Below, in pieces: positions 32,062 through 41,037 of a stretch of 64,000 bases of DNA (position 1 is its first letter; every line of letters starts with the position of its first letter). Location of the stretch: NCBI GenBank assembly GCA_017312345.1, contig BLAA01000001.1, forward strand, positions 2,108,001 through 2,172,000, in the 5' to 3' direction. The notes beneath the pieces were generated by a model, which searched no databases, had not been told where the DNA came from, and saw nothing but the letters and a program-made list of their open reading frames with translations. This stretch comes from Candidatus Denitrolinea symbiosum (GTDB lineage: Bacteria > Chloroflexota > Anaerolineae > Anaerolineales > Villigracilaceae). The position numbers and the translations under genes were made by a program.

Positions 32062-33204
32062 CTACATCATCCCCAACACCACCGCCAGCAACACCCCTCC
32101 CGCGATGACGCTTCCCAGCTGGCCTGCGGTGTTCGATCCCATGGCGTGCATCAGGATGAAGTTGTCGGGGTCCTCGTCCAGCGCTATTTTCGCGGACAGG
32201 CGTCCCGCCATCGGGAAGGCGCTGATCCCGCACGCGCCGATGAGGGGGTTGACTTTCCCGCCCGTGACGAAGGACATCAACTTGCCGAAGAGCAAGCCCG
32301 CGACGGTGTCCACGATGAAGGCGAGCAGGCCGAGTCCGAGGATCATCAGCGTCTGCCATTGGATTCCCGTCGCGGGGTCGTAGAGAAATTTCTCGGCGGT
32401 CATCGTCGCGCCGATGGCGAGACCGAGGAACAGCGTGGCGATGTTGATGATCTCGTTCTGAGCGGCTTTGCTCAACCTGTCCACTACGCCCGCTTCGCGC
32501 AGCAGGTTTCCGAGCATGAGCGCGGCGATCAGCGGCGCGGCGGACGGGGCGATCAGGCTGACGGCGATGGTCACTACGACGGGGAACGCGATGGCGGTGA
32601 CGCGCGAGACGGGACGCGGCGCGTAGTCCATGCGGATGAGGCGTTCGCGGCGCGTCGTCAGCGCGCGCATGATGGGCGGTTGAATGATCGGGACGAGACT
32701 CATGTACGAGTAGGCCGCGACCGCGATCGGTCCGAGCAGATGCGGCGCGAGTTTGGTCGTCACGAAGATGGCGGTGGGGCCGTCGATCGCGCCGATCACG
32801 CCGATGGAGGCGGCCTCGTTCAACGGAAATCCCAGAGCGGCCGCCAGCAGGAGAGTCCCGAAGATGCCGAACTGTCCCGCCGCGCCGAGCAGCGCCAGCG
32901 AGGGCTGCGCCAGCAGCGGACGGAAGTCAATCATCGCGCCGACGCCAATAAAGACGAGCAGGGGGAAGAGCTCGGTCTCGATGCCCGCTTTGTAGATGAC
33001 CTGCAAAAAACTTCCATCCGCGTAAACGGACATGCCGAGGTTGGCGAGGATGCAGCCGAATCCGATGGGCAGCAGCAGCACGGGCTCGTACTCTTTCGCG
33101 ACCGCGAGATAGATGAGCGCGCCGCCGATGAGCAGCATCAGCGCGTTGGCCCAGGTGAAGGTCAGCCCGCCGAATACGTTTGCCAGCAATTCGAGCAGGT
33201 TCAT
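32062..33204 (-). CDS. Sodium-translocating decarboxylase beta subunit (OadB/GcdB/MmdB)
   Basis: A 380-aa integral membrane protein with about nine helices. Family segments include LLPIGFGCILANLG, LFPLLVFIGVGAMIDF, AASIGVIGAIDGPTAIF, YSYMSLVPIIQPPIMRAL and NPLIGACGISAFPMAGR. In oxaloacetate, methylmalonyl-CoA and glutaconyl-CoA decarboxylases this subunit decarboxylates carboxybiotin and pumps sodium out. It is the last gene of the minus-strand cluster and overlaps the biotin-carrier gene by 4 nt. The carboxyltransferase alpha subunit is not in the window, so the substrate cannot be named. Confidence 0.92.
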   Translation of the reverse strand: MNLLELLANVFGGLTFTWANALMLLIGGALIYLAVAKEYEPVLLLPIGFGCILANLGMSVYADGSFLQVIYKAGIETELFPLLVFIGVGAMIDFRPLLAQPSLALLGAAGQFGIFGTLLLAAALGFPLNEAASIGVIGAIDGPTAIFVTTKLAPHLLGPIAVAAYSYMSLVPIIQPPIMRALTTRRERLIRMDYAPRPVSRVTAIAFPVVVTIAVSLIAPSAAPLIAALMLGNLLREAGVVDRLSKAAQNEIINIATLFLGLAIGATMTAEKFLYDPATGIQWQTLMILGLGLLAFIVDTVAGLLFGKLMSFVTGGKVNPLIGACGISAFPMAGRLSAKIALDEDPDNFILMHAMGSNTAGQLGSVIAGGVLLAVVLGMM

Positions 33205-33641
33205 TCGAACTCCAGCAGGGGATGTTTGTGCGGCACGGTCTGTCCCGCGCTGGCAAGGACGGCGGAGACCTTTCCGTCGCGCGCCGCGCGCACGCTGTTT
33301 TTCATCTTCATCGCGTCAATAACGAAGACGATCTGTCCGCTTTTCACCTCGTCGCCGGCTTTGACAAGAATTTCGGCGACCGTTCCCGGCAGCGGCGCGG
33401 AGATGAACTTGTCGCCGGGCGCGGCGAGATTTCCCCCGGCCGCCTTCGGCGCGGACGCCGCTTGCGCGCCCGCTTCCTTCCGGACGACGCGGCTTGGTTC
33501 CGAGCGAACTTCGAGCGGCTTCCCGTTATCGGGCGTCACCTCGAACCGCTCGCCGTCCACGATCGCGACGATGGGACGCGCGTTCAAGTCTTCGATCTCG
33601 ACTGTGTAACTGTGTTCGCCAATTTTTACGTTGATCTTCAT
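33201..33641 (-). CDS. Biotin carrier protein of a sodium-pump decarboxylase
   Basis: A 146-aa protein. The C-terminal biotinyl domain has the attachment motif A110-M-K112-M in VFVIDAMKMKN, with biotin on K112. The typical PLPGTVAEILVKAGDEVKSGQ precedes it. The first 65 residues form a small domain (MKINVKIGEHSYTVEI), with an Ala/Pro linker to about 75. It carries CO2 from the alpha to the beta subunit. The start follows AGGAAA at 33641. The gamma subunit gene lies 56 bp upstream, and oadB overlaps its end. Confidence 0.9.
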   Translation of the reverse strand: MKINVKIGEHSYTVEIEDLNARPIVAIVDGERFEVTPDNGKPLEVRSEPSRVVRKEAGAQAASAPKAAGGNLAAPGDKFISAPLPGTVAEILVKAGDEVKSGQIVFVIDAMKMKNSVRAARDGKVSAVLASAGQTVPHKHPLLEFE

Positions 33642-33697
33642 GTTGTTTCCTGAGTGTTCGTGTTTTCGAAATCTTGCGGGTCTCGGAGCTGGATTTA

Positions 33698-34033
33698 CTA
33701 TTTGCTTCGCCGACTCGTCTCGCCTTTTTGCGTCATCTGCCGCGTGCGCATTCCAAGTTGCCACGCGCCGATGAGGGCGGGTTCGGGCAGAGTGAGCGGC
33801 CGCGCGGCGGATTGGGACTGCCCGGCCAGCGCGATCGCGACCGCCGCCGCTGCGGCGCGGGCTTTTTCGTCTTCTTTTGTCGCCTCTCCCGATGGGACAG
33901 GGGCGAGGGACTCCTCGCGGTCGCGGAACAGCCGCGTCATCAGCGACATTGCCCCCGCCAGCAGCAGCAGGGACGCGAAGACCAATCCCATGCTGACGAG
34001 CGTGATCCAAAGTGATTGAGTGATGGCGTCCAT
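33698..34033 (-). CDS. Decarboxylase gamma subunit, OadG-like
   Basis: A 111-aa protein with one N-terminal membrane helix (LWITLVSMGLVFASLLLLAGAM) and a polar, Ala-rich tail, as in OadG subunits that hold the alpha and beta parts together. The tail ends with PEPALIGAWQLGMRTRQMTQKG. It is the first gene of the OadG-biotin carrier-OadB trio and starts 8 nt after the methyl-THF methyltransferase gene, so the pump genes are transcribed with the methyltransferase cluster. Confidence 0.8.
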   Translation of the reverse strand: MDAITQSLWITLVSMGLVFASLLLLAGAMSLMTRLFRDREESLAPVPSGEATKEDEKARAAAAAVAIALAGQSQSAARPLTLPEPALIGAWQLGMRTRQMTQKGETSRRSK

Positions 34034-34041
34034 AGTTTGCC

Positions 34042-34911
34042 TTAAGCCGCGGCCGCTTCCTGTTCCCGTAATTTCTCCGCCGCGCGGAAATATTTGATGT
34101 GGCGCATGGCGAAGTCGTCCCTGCCCAGCAGCAGGTCGGCGGCGCGGATGGTCTGTCCGAGTTTGATCGGGTCGGTGATGGAGCAGGTCGCGCCCGCCTG
34201 GATCGCCATCGCGAGGAACGCCTGGTTGACGGTGTGGCGGTCGGGCAGGCCAAAGGAGACGTTGCTCGCGCCGAGGATGATGTTGACGCCGAACTCGCGT
34301 TGCAGCGCTTCGATGGTCTGGATCGTGACCTGCGCGGCTTTACTGTCGGAGCCGACGGTCATCACCAGCGGGTCTATGATCACGTCTTCGATGGGGATGC
34401 CGATTTGCGCGGCGCGCTCGATGATCTTCCCAGCCAGGGCGACGCGCTCCTCGGGCGTCTTCGGGATTCCGCCCTCGGCGAAGGTGAGACCGATGACCGC
34501 CGCGCCGCGCTCCTTGACGATGGGCAGGATCCCGTTCAGCGACCTTTCCTCCGCGTTGACCGAGTTGACCAGCGGCTTGCCGGGCGCGGCTTTGAGTCCC
34601 GCTTCCAACACCTGCGGGCTGTTCGAGTCGATGCAAAGCGGGACGTCCACGCTCGCGGCGAGGAGCTCCGTCAATTTTGAGACGGTCGCCGCCTCGTCAA
34701 TCTCCGGCACGCCCACGTTGACGTCCAGCGCGTCCGCGCCCCAGGCGATCTGCCGTTTGGCGAGCGCGACGACGAAATCGAAATTTCCTTCCTTCAACGC
34801 GGCCGCGAGTTTTTTGCTGCCGGTTGGGTTGATCTTCTCGCCGATCGCTACGAACGGCTTGTCGCGGCCGATGACGACTTCCCTGCCCTTTCCCTTCAAG
34901 ATGGTGTGCAT
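34042..34911 (-). CDS. Methyltetrahydrofolate:corrinoid methyltransferase (MtgA/AcsE-like)
   Basis: A 289-aa TIM-barrel of the pterin-binding (dihydropteroate synthase-like) family. FVAIGEKINPTGSKK opens the barrel. DALDVNVGVPEIDE and VPLCIDSNSPQVLEAGL hold the pterin-contact aspartates and asparagines, and GASNVSFGLPDR is typical of AcsE and MtgA. In MttB/MtgB systems this enzyme moves the methyl group from the corrinoid protein to tetrahydrofolate. GGAGG precedes the ATG. It lies 43 bp after the M20 hydrolase and 8 bp before oadG. Confidence 0.9.
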   Translation of the reverse strand: MHTILKGKGREVVIGRDKPFVAIGEKINPTGSKKLAAALKEGNFDFVVALAKRQIAWGADALDVNVGVPEIDEAATVSKLTELLAASVDVPLCIDSNSPQVLEAGLKAAPGKPLVNSVNAEERSLNGILPIVKERGAAVIGLTFAEGGIPKTPEERVALAGKIIERAAQIGIPIEDVIIDPLVMTVGSDSKAAQVTIQTIEALQREFGVNIILGASNVSFGLPDRHTVNQAFLAMAIQAGATCSITDPIKLGQTIRAADLLLGRDDFAMRHIKYFRAAEKLREQEAAAA

Positions 34912-34954
34912 TCTACCTCCAGTTGAAAGTTTCTCCCGGATTGCGCGCTTCCGT

Positions 34955-36112
34955 TTACTTCCGCAAAAATCTCAGCGCCGTTTCCGCCAACACCGCCGCG
35001 CCGATAGGCATGGCGCGCTCGTCAATGTCGAAGCGCGGATGGTGGAGCGGGAAGCCGGTGTCGTCTCCGCCGCGCGTGCCGAGCGTGAACATCGCGCCCG
35101 GCGCGTGCGCCAGCATCGCGCCGAAGTCCTCCGCGCCCATCGTCTTCCACAACTCGTGGACGTTTTCGCGCCCGAGCAGGTCCACGCCCGCGGCTTCGAT
35201 CATTGCCGCCACGTGGACGTCGTTGATCATCGGCGGGCCGCCGTATTCGAATCTCAGGTCATAGTCGCCGCCGAGGGCGCGCGCCACTTCGAACGCGCGC
35301 TGGATCTCGGCGCGAAGTTCTTTGTGCAGGTCGAGGTCCATGTAACGCAATGTACCGGTGATCTTCACGCCTTCGGGGATCACGTTTTCGGTGAAGCCGC
35401 CGTTGAGCGAGCCGATGCTGACGACCGCGGGCAGGAGCGGGTCCACGCGGCGCGAGACGATGGAGTTCAGGGCGATGATAACATGCGCGGCCAGCGCGAA
35501 CGGGTCAACCGTCTTGTCGGGATGCGCGCCGTGCCCGCCCACGCCGCGGATCTCCGCGAACCACGAGTCCACGCCTGCAGAGGCGGGACCCGAACTGATG
35601 CCGATCGTCCCGACGGGCGAGGACGGGTCCACGTGCTGCGCGATGACGTAATCCACGCCGTCCATGCAGCCGTCTTCGGCCATGCGCATCGCGCCGCTCT
35701 TGCCCTCCTCGTCGGCGGTCTCCTCGGACGGTTGGAACAGGAAGCGGACGCGTCCCGTGAATTTTTCCTTCGCGAGGATCGTCGCCGCGCCCAGCGCCAT
35801 GGACGTGTGCGAATCGTGTCCGCAGGCGTGCATCCTGCCTTTGTTCTGCGAAACGTAGTCGGTCCGGTTCTGCTCGAGGATGGGGAGCGCGTCCATGTCG
35901 GCGCGGATGGCGACGACGGGATTCCCCTCGCCGATCTCCGCGACCACGCCGGTCTTGCCGACGCCGCGTGTGACGCGGTATCCCAATTTCTCCAGTTCGT
36001 CCGCCACCTTCGCGGCCGTGCGGTGGATCTCGAACCCGATCTCGGGATTCTGGTGGAAGTCGCGCCGCCATTCGATGAGTTCTTCGGTGATTGAGTGTGC
36101 GTTTTTTAGCAT
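34955..36112 (-). CDS. M20-family amidohydrolase (N-acyl amino acid / hippurate hydrolase type)
   Basis: A 385-aa metallopeptidase-like amidohydrolase. The metal ligands lie in MHACGHDSHTSMALGAA and PSEETADEEGKSGAMRM, with VGGHGAHPD in the dimerisation domain and FGAMLAHAPGAMFTLGT and DTGFPLHHPRFDIDE near the C-terminus. Relatives cleave N-acetyl or N-benzoyl amino acids and amino-acid conjugates. In a methyltransferase operon it may release a methylated amine or amino acid from an amide. I start at ATG 36112 (MLKNAHSITEELIEWRRDFH); upstream codons are repeat DNA. Confidence 0.88.
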   Translation of the reverse strand: MLKNAHSITEELIEWRRDFHQNPEIGFEIHRTAAKVADELEKLGYRVTRGVGKTGVVAEIGEGNPVVAIRADMDALPILEQNRTDYVSQNKGRMHACGHDSHTSMALGAATILAKEKFTGRVRFLFQPSEETADEEGKSGAMRMAEDGCMDGVDYVIAQHVDPSSPVGTIGISSGPASAGVDSWFAEIRGVGGHGAHPDKTVDPFALAAHVIIALNSIVSRRVDPLLPAVVSIGSLNGGFTENVIPEGVKITGTLRYMDLDLHKELRAEIQRAFEVARALGGDYDLRFEYGGPPMINDVHVAAMIEAAGVDLLGRENVHELWKTMGAEDFGAMLAHAPGAMFTLGTRGGDDTGFPLHHPRFDIDERAMPIGAAVLAETALRFLRK

Positions 36113-36148
36113 GGGTCTCTCTGTTTGTGGAGTCTGATAAATTCTGAT

Positions 36149-36212
36149 ATTGCGTAGTGCGTAGTGCGTAATTCCTGTTTCATCAAAGTGGTTACGCAAT
36201 ACGCAATACGTA
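36149..36212. repeat. Inverted repeat of short GCGTA(G/T)T units
   Basis: Three copies of the 7-mer GCGTAGT-type unit (36149-36172) are answered by an imperfect inverted set TTACGCAATACGCAATACGTAT (36192-36212). The structure lies directly after the stop of the gene at 36213. Confidence 0.6.
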
Positions 36213-37622
36213 TTACTTCTTTTCCATCTCTTTTTCTGCCTCGGCCAATATTTTATCCAACTCATTCTCCTGCCGCTCTTCCAGCGGTTCCACTTTGTGT
36301 TCGCGCAGGATCCGCTCCGCTTCGGACTGGGCGCGCCGGGCGAGTTCGGGACGGCCTTCCTTCTCCCAGGTCTCCCAGGTCCCGCGCTCGGACAGTTTCG
36401 TCATCAACACTTCTCCAGCGCGCAGATATTTCATGGTGTGCTTCTGGCCGAGGAAATTCCGCGAGCCGTCCATGACGGGCTGGAACAATTCTACCGCAAG
36501 CGAGTCGTCGTTGACCTCGAAGCCGCGGCAGGCGCGCAGGACGCTGCCCGCGAACTCGTTATCCGCGACCATCTGCGCGTAGGAGCCGCTCACGCCCGCT
36601 TCCATTTCGCCGATGCCCGAAAGTTCGTCCGCGCCGGCCAGCGCGGGGATCATGGCGTTCAGTCCGCGCTCGAAGCCGCTTTGCAGGTCGAGGCTGTGGG
36701 CGTTGGTGGAGAAGCCATAGACGTTGACCGGGAATCCGTAGCGGTGACCCAACCCCACCGTCCCGGCGGAAGCGAGGCCGAGTTCCACGCCGCCCCAGAC
36801 AGAGACTCCCGTGCGCGGTTCCATCATGGCGAGGCGTCCGCAGTAGATGATGGGCAGGCCGGGGTTGGCGAGTTGCGCGAGGACGACGCACATCAACACT
36901 TCGGCGTTTTGCTGGGCAAGCGCGCCCGCGATGGACAGCGGGGCGGTCGCGCCCGCCGTCGGGCAGGGGAGGGGCGCGAAGGCGATCCTGAGCCGCGCGA
37001 TCTCGAAGATGGCGTCCACTTCGTGGTCGGGGATGGTCAGCGGGCTGACCGGCGAGACGGCGAGAGTCAACACTTCGGAGGGAGTCCCGATCACCTCCGC
37101 CATGCGGACGGCGGCGCGCGCTTCGGGAGCGTATTGCACGCCCGGGCCTTGCAGCGGCTTAACGGTGTGCGGCAGGGCGTGGCGGTACATGGCGAGGGAC
37201 ATCATGTCGCCAGGCGCGTCGCAGGGCGTGAAGAAGGGCGTGATGGTGTGACAGTTTTCCAGCGCGTCGAGGAGACGGGTGGAGTCGCGCACGTCCTGGG
37301 CGTTGGCGAGGCGCTTCGTCCCTGTGACGGGGTCGAGCACGTCGCGCGCCCCGCCGAGGTTGTGGAAGTAGAGATTGCCGTCGCCGAGATGTTTGACTGT
37401 TCCGTTGCGTCCGCGCACGGAGACTTTCTTGCCCGCGGCGGCGACGCATTTTTCCACGAGGTCGGGCGGGATTCGGACGCGGTTCTTTTCGACGCGCGCG
37501 CCATTGGCGAGGAGCATTTCGCGCGCGCCCGCGTGGTTGACGACGACGCCCGTCTCGTCCATGATGCGGAGCGTGGCGTTGTGAATGGCTTCGATGGATT
37601 GGGGATTTAAGAAAGGGAACAT
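36213..37622 (-). CDS. MttB-superfamily methyltransferase, non-pyrrolysine, copy 1
   Basis: A 469-aa protein of the trimethylamine methyltransferase family. The sequence runs without an in-frame UAG, so the pyrrolysine of archaeal MttB is missing, as in glycine-betaine:corrinoid MtgB. Family-like segments include TLRIMDETGVVV, RIPPDLVEKCVAAAGK, NPGLPIIYCGRLAMMEPRTG, GLGHRYGFPVNVYGFSTNAH and NFLGQKHTMKYLRAGEVL. Such enzymes move a methyl group from a quaternary amine to a corrinoid protein. Here it follows the S9 peptidase by 8 bp. The substrate is unknown and differs from copies 2 and 3 in the active-site region. Confidence 0.87.
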   Translation of the reverse strand: MFPFLNPQSIEAIHNATLRIMDETGVVVNHAGAREMLLANGARVEKNRVRIPPDLVEKCVAAAGKKVSVRGRNGTVKHLGDGNLYFHNLGGARDVLDPVTGTKRLANAQDVRDSTRLLDALENCHTITPFFTPCDAPGDMMSLAMYRHALPHTVKPLQGPGVQYAPEARAAVRMAEVIGTPSEVLTLAVSPVSPLTIPDHEVDAIFEIARLRIAFAPLPCPTAGATAPLSIAGALAQQNAEVLMCVVLAQLANPGLPIIYCGRLAMMEPRTGVSVWGGVELGLASAGTVGLGHRYGFPVNVYGFSTNAHSLDLQSGFERGLNAMIPALAGADELSGIGEMEAGVSGSYAQMVADNEFAGSVLRACRGFEVNDDSLAVELFQPVMDGSRNFLGQKHTMKYLRAGEVLMTKLSERGTWETWEKEGRPELARRAQSEAERILREHKVEPLEERQENELDKILAEAEKEMEKK

Positions 37623-37630
37623 TTCAACGC

Positions 37631-39463
37631 CTAACTCTCCAATACCTTCGCTAAAAACTCCACGCGCTTCACGTCCGAGTCGATGATGTTTTCGAGTTTC
37701 AGGAAGCCGTGGCCTTCGCCTTTGTAGAGGAGCAGTTCGCTGGGGATGCCGAGGGCTTGCAGTTTCTCGTGCGCTTCGATGGATTCGGACGGCGGGCAGC
37801 GCGGGTCGTTTTCGCCGCAGATGAACTGGACCGGCGCGCGGACTTTGTCGAGGAAGAAGAAGGGCGAGCGTTCATACCAGAGATCGTGATGCGTCTCGGG
37901 GTCGCCCATGTTGTTGATGTCCCAATATTGCAGGTCTTCGCGCGCGTTTTCGTGTCCCGTGAACCAATTCAGGAACGGGACCACCGCTGAGCCGACCGCC
38001 CACAACTCGGGTTGGCGCGTCATGCAGGTCATCGTCAAATAGCCGCCGTGACTGCGCCCGGTGACGGCGATCTTCTTCGGGTCGGCGAGCCCCTCGCGGA
38101 TGAGGTGGAGCGCGGCCGCGGCGCAGTCGTCGTTGTCGAGACGTCCCATCTCGTAGCGGTTGGCGGCCGTCCAGGCCAGGCCGTAGCCGGTGGAGCCGCG
38201 ATAGTTTGGCGCGATCACCGTCCAGCCGCGCGAAGCGAGATGCGACATGAACGGATGCCAGTAGTAGCCGAGATGCCAGTTCGGTCCGCCGTGGATGACC
38301 ACCGCCGCGGGCGAATGCGGTCCCGCGCCCGGCGGTTTGTAGAGCATGGCGGGGATGGGCGTGCCGTCCAGCGAGGGGAACGTCACGACTTCGGGGACGA
38401 CGAACTCCGCGCCCTTCAACTCGGCGGGCAGGGAATCCGTCAGCTGGGCGAGCCGCCCATCGTCGAGCGCGGCCAGCCAGAGGTCGGGAGGTTGACGCGG
38501 GTTTTCGTAGACGAAGAGGACGAATTTGCCGTCCAGCGTGAACGTCGGCCAGAAGGCGAATCCCGCCTCGGTCTGGACCTTCCGCCGGGCCCCGTCCATC
38601 GAGCGGATCTCCACCCAGGCGGTCTCGCCGCGGTTGTAAATCCAGGCGAGACGCGTCCCGTCTTCGGACCAGATGGCGTTGTTTTTGTCGCCCTCGTCGC
38701 TGGTGAGCCATTCGATGCGCCCGTCTTCGAGATGGTAGACGCCGATCTGCGACCACCCGCTGGAGTTGGACGAGAAGGCGACTTTGGCGTTATCGGGCGA
38801 CCAGGCGGGCTGGATGGCGTCCAGCGCGGCGTCCCCGCCGATGCGGCGCGGCGGACGCCCGTCGAGCGGGACGATGAAGACGCCGTCGGTCTGCCATTCC
38901 TGCTCGGCGGCGACGGCGATGTGACGCCCGTCCCGCGACCAGCGGACGAAGTGCGCGGGCCCGCTGGGAGAGAAGAACGGCCGCGCTTCCGAGCCTTTTT
39001 TAGGGAGGCGCGGAGAGGCGAGGTCGAGGAGATAGAGGTCGAAGTTTCCCGCCGCGTCGGCGAGATAGGCGATCTGTTTGGAATCGGGCGACCAGGCGTA
39101 TGCCGGTTGGATTGTGAAGTCAACCTCGGGGGTCAGGTCGCGGGTCTCGCCGGTGGCGACCTCGTGGAGGACGAGATGAAAGTCTTCGCTCCCGGTCAGG
39201 TCGAGCAGCCAGGCGAGATATTTTCCGTCGAACGAGTAGCGCGGCATGAACTTGCTGCCAACGCCAGACGAGACCTGGCGGATCGGGATGTGGACCTCCG
39301 GCGTGACGGCGGAGGAATCGGCGGGTAGTTCGAGCGTGTAAATTTCCCATTGTCCGGTCTTGTTCCAGGCAAAGGCCACATGGCGGCCGTCGGGATGGAG
39401 ACTGCAACCGGCGGTTTCGACATCGGGGACGCGGAGGAGGGTTTCGAGGTTCAGCGGCAACAA
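37631..39463 (-). CDS. S9-family prolyl-oligopeptidase-like serine peptidase
   Basis: A 610-aa protein. The N-terminal half (to about 350) is a PD40-type beta-propeller (SPDSKQIAYL, WSRDGRHIAV, WSPDNAKVAFSSN repeats). The C-terminal alpha/beta hydrolase has the nucleophile in VTGRSHGGYLTM (GxSxGG), aspartate in CGENDPRCPP, and histidine in YKGEGHGFL. Relatives are acylaminoacyl-peptidases and dipeptidyl peptidases. No signal peptide is seen, so it is probably cytoplasmic. The start is TTG at 39463 (or 39460), after AAAGGA; no ATG fits. It is flanked by MttB copies 2 and 1 and is probably operon-coded. Confidence 0.87.
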   Translation of the reverse strand: MLPLNLETLLRVPDVETAGCSLHPDGRHVAFAWNKTGQWEIYTLELPADSSAVTPEVHIPIRQVSSGVGSKFMPRYSFDGKYLAWLLDLTGSEDFHLVLHEVATGETRDLTPEVDFTIQPAYAWSPDSKQIAYLADAAGNFDLYLLDLASPRLPKKGSEARPFFSPSGPAHFVRWSRDGRHIAVAAEQEWQTDGVFIVPLDGRPPRRIGGDAALDAIQPAWSPDNAKVAFSSNSSGWSQIGVYHLEDGRIEWLTSDEGDKNNAIWSEDGTRLAWIYNRGETAWVEIRSMDGARRKVQTEAGFAFWPTFTLDGKFVLFVYENPRQPPDLWLAALDDGRLAQLTDSLPAELKGAEFVVPEVVTFPSLDGTPIPAMLYKPPGAGPHSPAAVVIHGGPNWHLGYYWHPFMSHLASRGWTVIAPNYRGSTGYGLAWTAANRYEMGRLDNDDCAAAALHLIREGLADPKKIAVTGRSHGGYLTMTCMTRQPELWAVGSAVVPFLNWFTGHENAREDLQYWDINNMGDPETHHDLWYERSPFFFLDKVRAPVQFICGENDPRCPPSESIEAHEKLQALGIPSELLLYKGEGHGFLKLENIIDSDVKRVEFLAKVLES

Positions 39464-39478
39464 TAAAATTCCTTTCGG

Positions 39479-40936
39479 TTAGGTCAGATCGGGCATTTGG
39501 TCCATCCCGGCCTCGCGCGCCAGCGCGGAGACCATGGCGGTCAATTCCTTCTCATGCGCGAGCGCCGACTCGGGACGCTGGTATTTCGCGACCAAATCGT
39601 TCGCGCGGATTTTGGCGCGGTCGAAGGCGTCGAGCGAACCGCCGTCCTGCCAGCCGCGGATCGAGTCGCGGTCAATGACGGGGGAGGGCAGGTATTGTTC
39701 GACGGGGAAGAGTTGGCGCGTGACCTTCTGCTTGAGGAAGTCGGCTTTGAAGTTGATGCCCTCGTACATGGCGGCGGCGAGCGGCTCGGTGCGGACTTGA
39801 ATCCCTTTGAGCATGTGCTGGACCATGCCGATGATCTCGGCGTCAATGGTCAACTTCTCGGCGCTGTGACAGGCCAGGAAGTCGAGCATGCCCGCGCCCG
39901 AAATCATGTTGATGCCCGCCAGCGCGCCGATGAGGGCCGTCATGCCGCTTTCCATGCCAGACTGCGCGTCGATGCTTTTGCCGTCGGTGGCACAAAGGTA
40001 GGCGTGGGTGGGAAGCCCGAGAGATTTGCCGACCTGCGCGTACCCGGCGTCGATCATGGCGGTTTCGATGGCGCCCATCGGGGTACTTCCCTTCCGCATA
40101 TCGAAGATCGTGGGCGCGCCGCCCCAGACGATGGGCGCGCCGGGTTTGGCGAGCTGGTGGATGACGATCCCGCTCAGACATTCCGCGGCGTGCTGGACGA
40201 TGGAGCCGAGCAGCGTCACCGGCGCGCCCGCGCCCGCCAGCGGCATCGCGACGATCTCCGCGGGGACGCCGGCGCGCGCCAGTTGGATCAGATTCCCCGC
40301 GCCGAACGAAGACCAGACCAGCGGCGGGGAGGGGCACACGTCGAAGATTGCCGTCGGTTTGGCGGCCAGCCCGTCCCTGCCGCCGCTGAACAGGGCGAGC
40401 ATGTCGAACATCGTCTGCGGATTCTGGTTCGAGAACGCGCCGGTCACGATCGGCTTTTCCGACAGCATCAACACCACGTAGAGCCGCCACAGGTCGCCGA
40501 TCTCCTTGGGGACTTCGTTGCACACCACCGCGGTGGACTGCGCGTCGTACTGCGGCAGCATCTCGGTCACTTTGACGAGGCGCGCCAGGTCGCGCGTCTC
40601 CGACGGTCTGTGCTCGCCCGTTTCGGGGTCCAGGATGTGGACGCCCGAGGAGCCCGGGTCAAAGTGGACGGCGTCGCCTCCATACTGGACCTTCGGCTGG
40701 CCGCGCCGGTCGTGGAGGAAAAATTCGCGCGGGACGGTTTCCAGCGCGGCGCGGACGAGTTTCTCCGGGATGCGCGCGACTTCCGCGGCCTCGTCCACGT
40801 CCGCGCCCGCGGCGGCCAGCAATTGACGCGCCTCGGCATATTGGACTTTAATGCCGGGCTTGAGCATCAATTGAAAGGCCTCGTCGAGGATTTGGCCGAT
40901 CAGGTCGGGGGTGAGGAATTCAAGTTTGGGTCTCAT
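39479..40936 (-). CDS. MttB-superfamily methyltransferase, non-pyrrolysine, copy 2
   Basis: A 485-aa paralogue without an in-frame UAG. The region near PGAPIVWGGAPTIFDMRKGSTPMG corresponds to NPGLPIIYCGRLAMMEPRTG of copy 1, and SLGLPTHAYLCATDGKSIDAQSG to the downstream block. The N-terminal LIGQILDEAFQLMLKPGIKV matches the family helix-turn. Its divergence from copies 1 and 3 suggests a different methylated substrate. It begins after GAGAGG at 40936 and is followed 15 bp later by the S9 peptidase. Confidence 0.85.
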   Translation of the reverse strand: MRPKLEFLTPDLIGQILDEAFQLMLKPGIKVQYAEARQLLAAAGADVDEAAEVARIPEKLVRAALETVPREFFLHDRRGQPKVQYGGDAVHFDPGSSGVHILDPETGEHRPSETRDLARLVKVTEMLPQYDAQSTAVVCNEVPKEIGDLWRLYVVLMLSEKPIVTGAFSNQNPQTMFDMLALFSGGRDGLAAKPTAIFDVCPSPPLVWSSFGAGNLIQLARAGVPAEIVAMPLAGAGAPVTLLGSIVQHAAECLSGIVIHQLAKPGAPIVWGGAPTIFDMRKGSTPMGAIETAMIDAGYAQVGKSLGLPTHAYLCATDGKSIDAQSGMESGMTALIGALAGINMISGAGMLDFLACHSAEKLTIDAEIIGMVQHMLKGIQVRTEPLAAAMYEGINFKADFLKQKVTRQLFPVEQYLPSPVIDRDSIRGWQDGGSLDAFDRAKIRANDLVAKYQRPESALAHEKELTAMVSALAREAGMDQMPDLT

Positions 40937-41037
40937 TCATGCCTCTCTATACACGGGCTTCACGGAATTTTGCGAAAGAAGACTTGATGAAATCCGCGAA
41001 AGTCCGCGCGCGGAATATCCGCGTGATCCGTGTACGG

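Noticed and set aside
36149..36212. CRISPR-like short repeats
   Set aside because: The units are 7 bp with no spacers and form one hairpin; no cas genes are present in the window.
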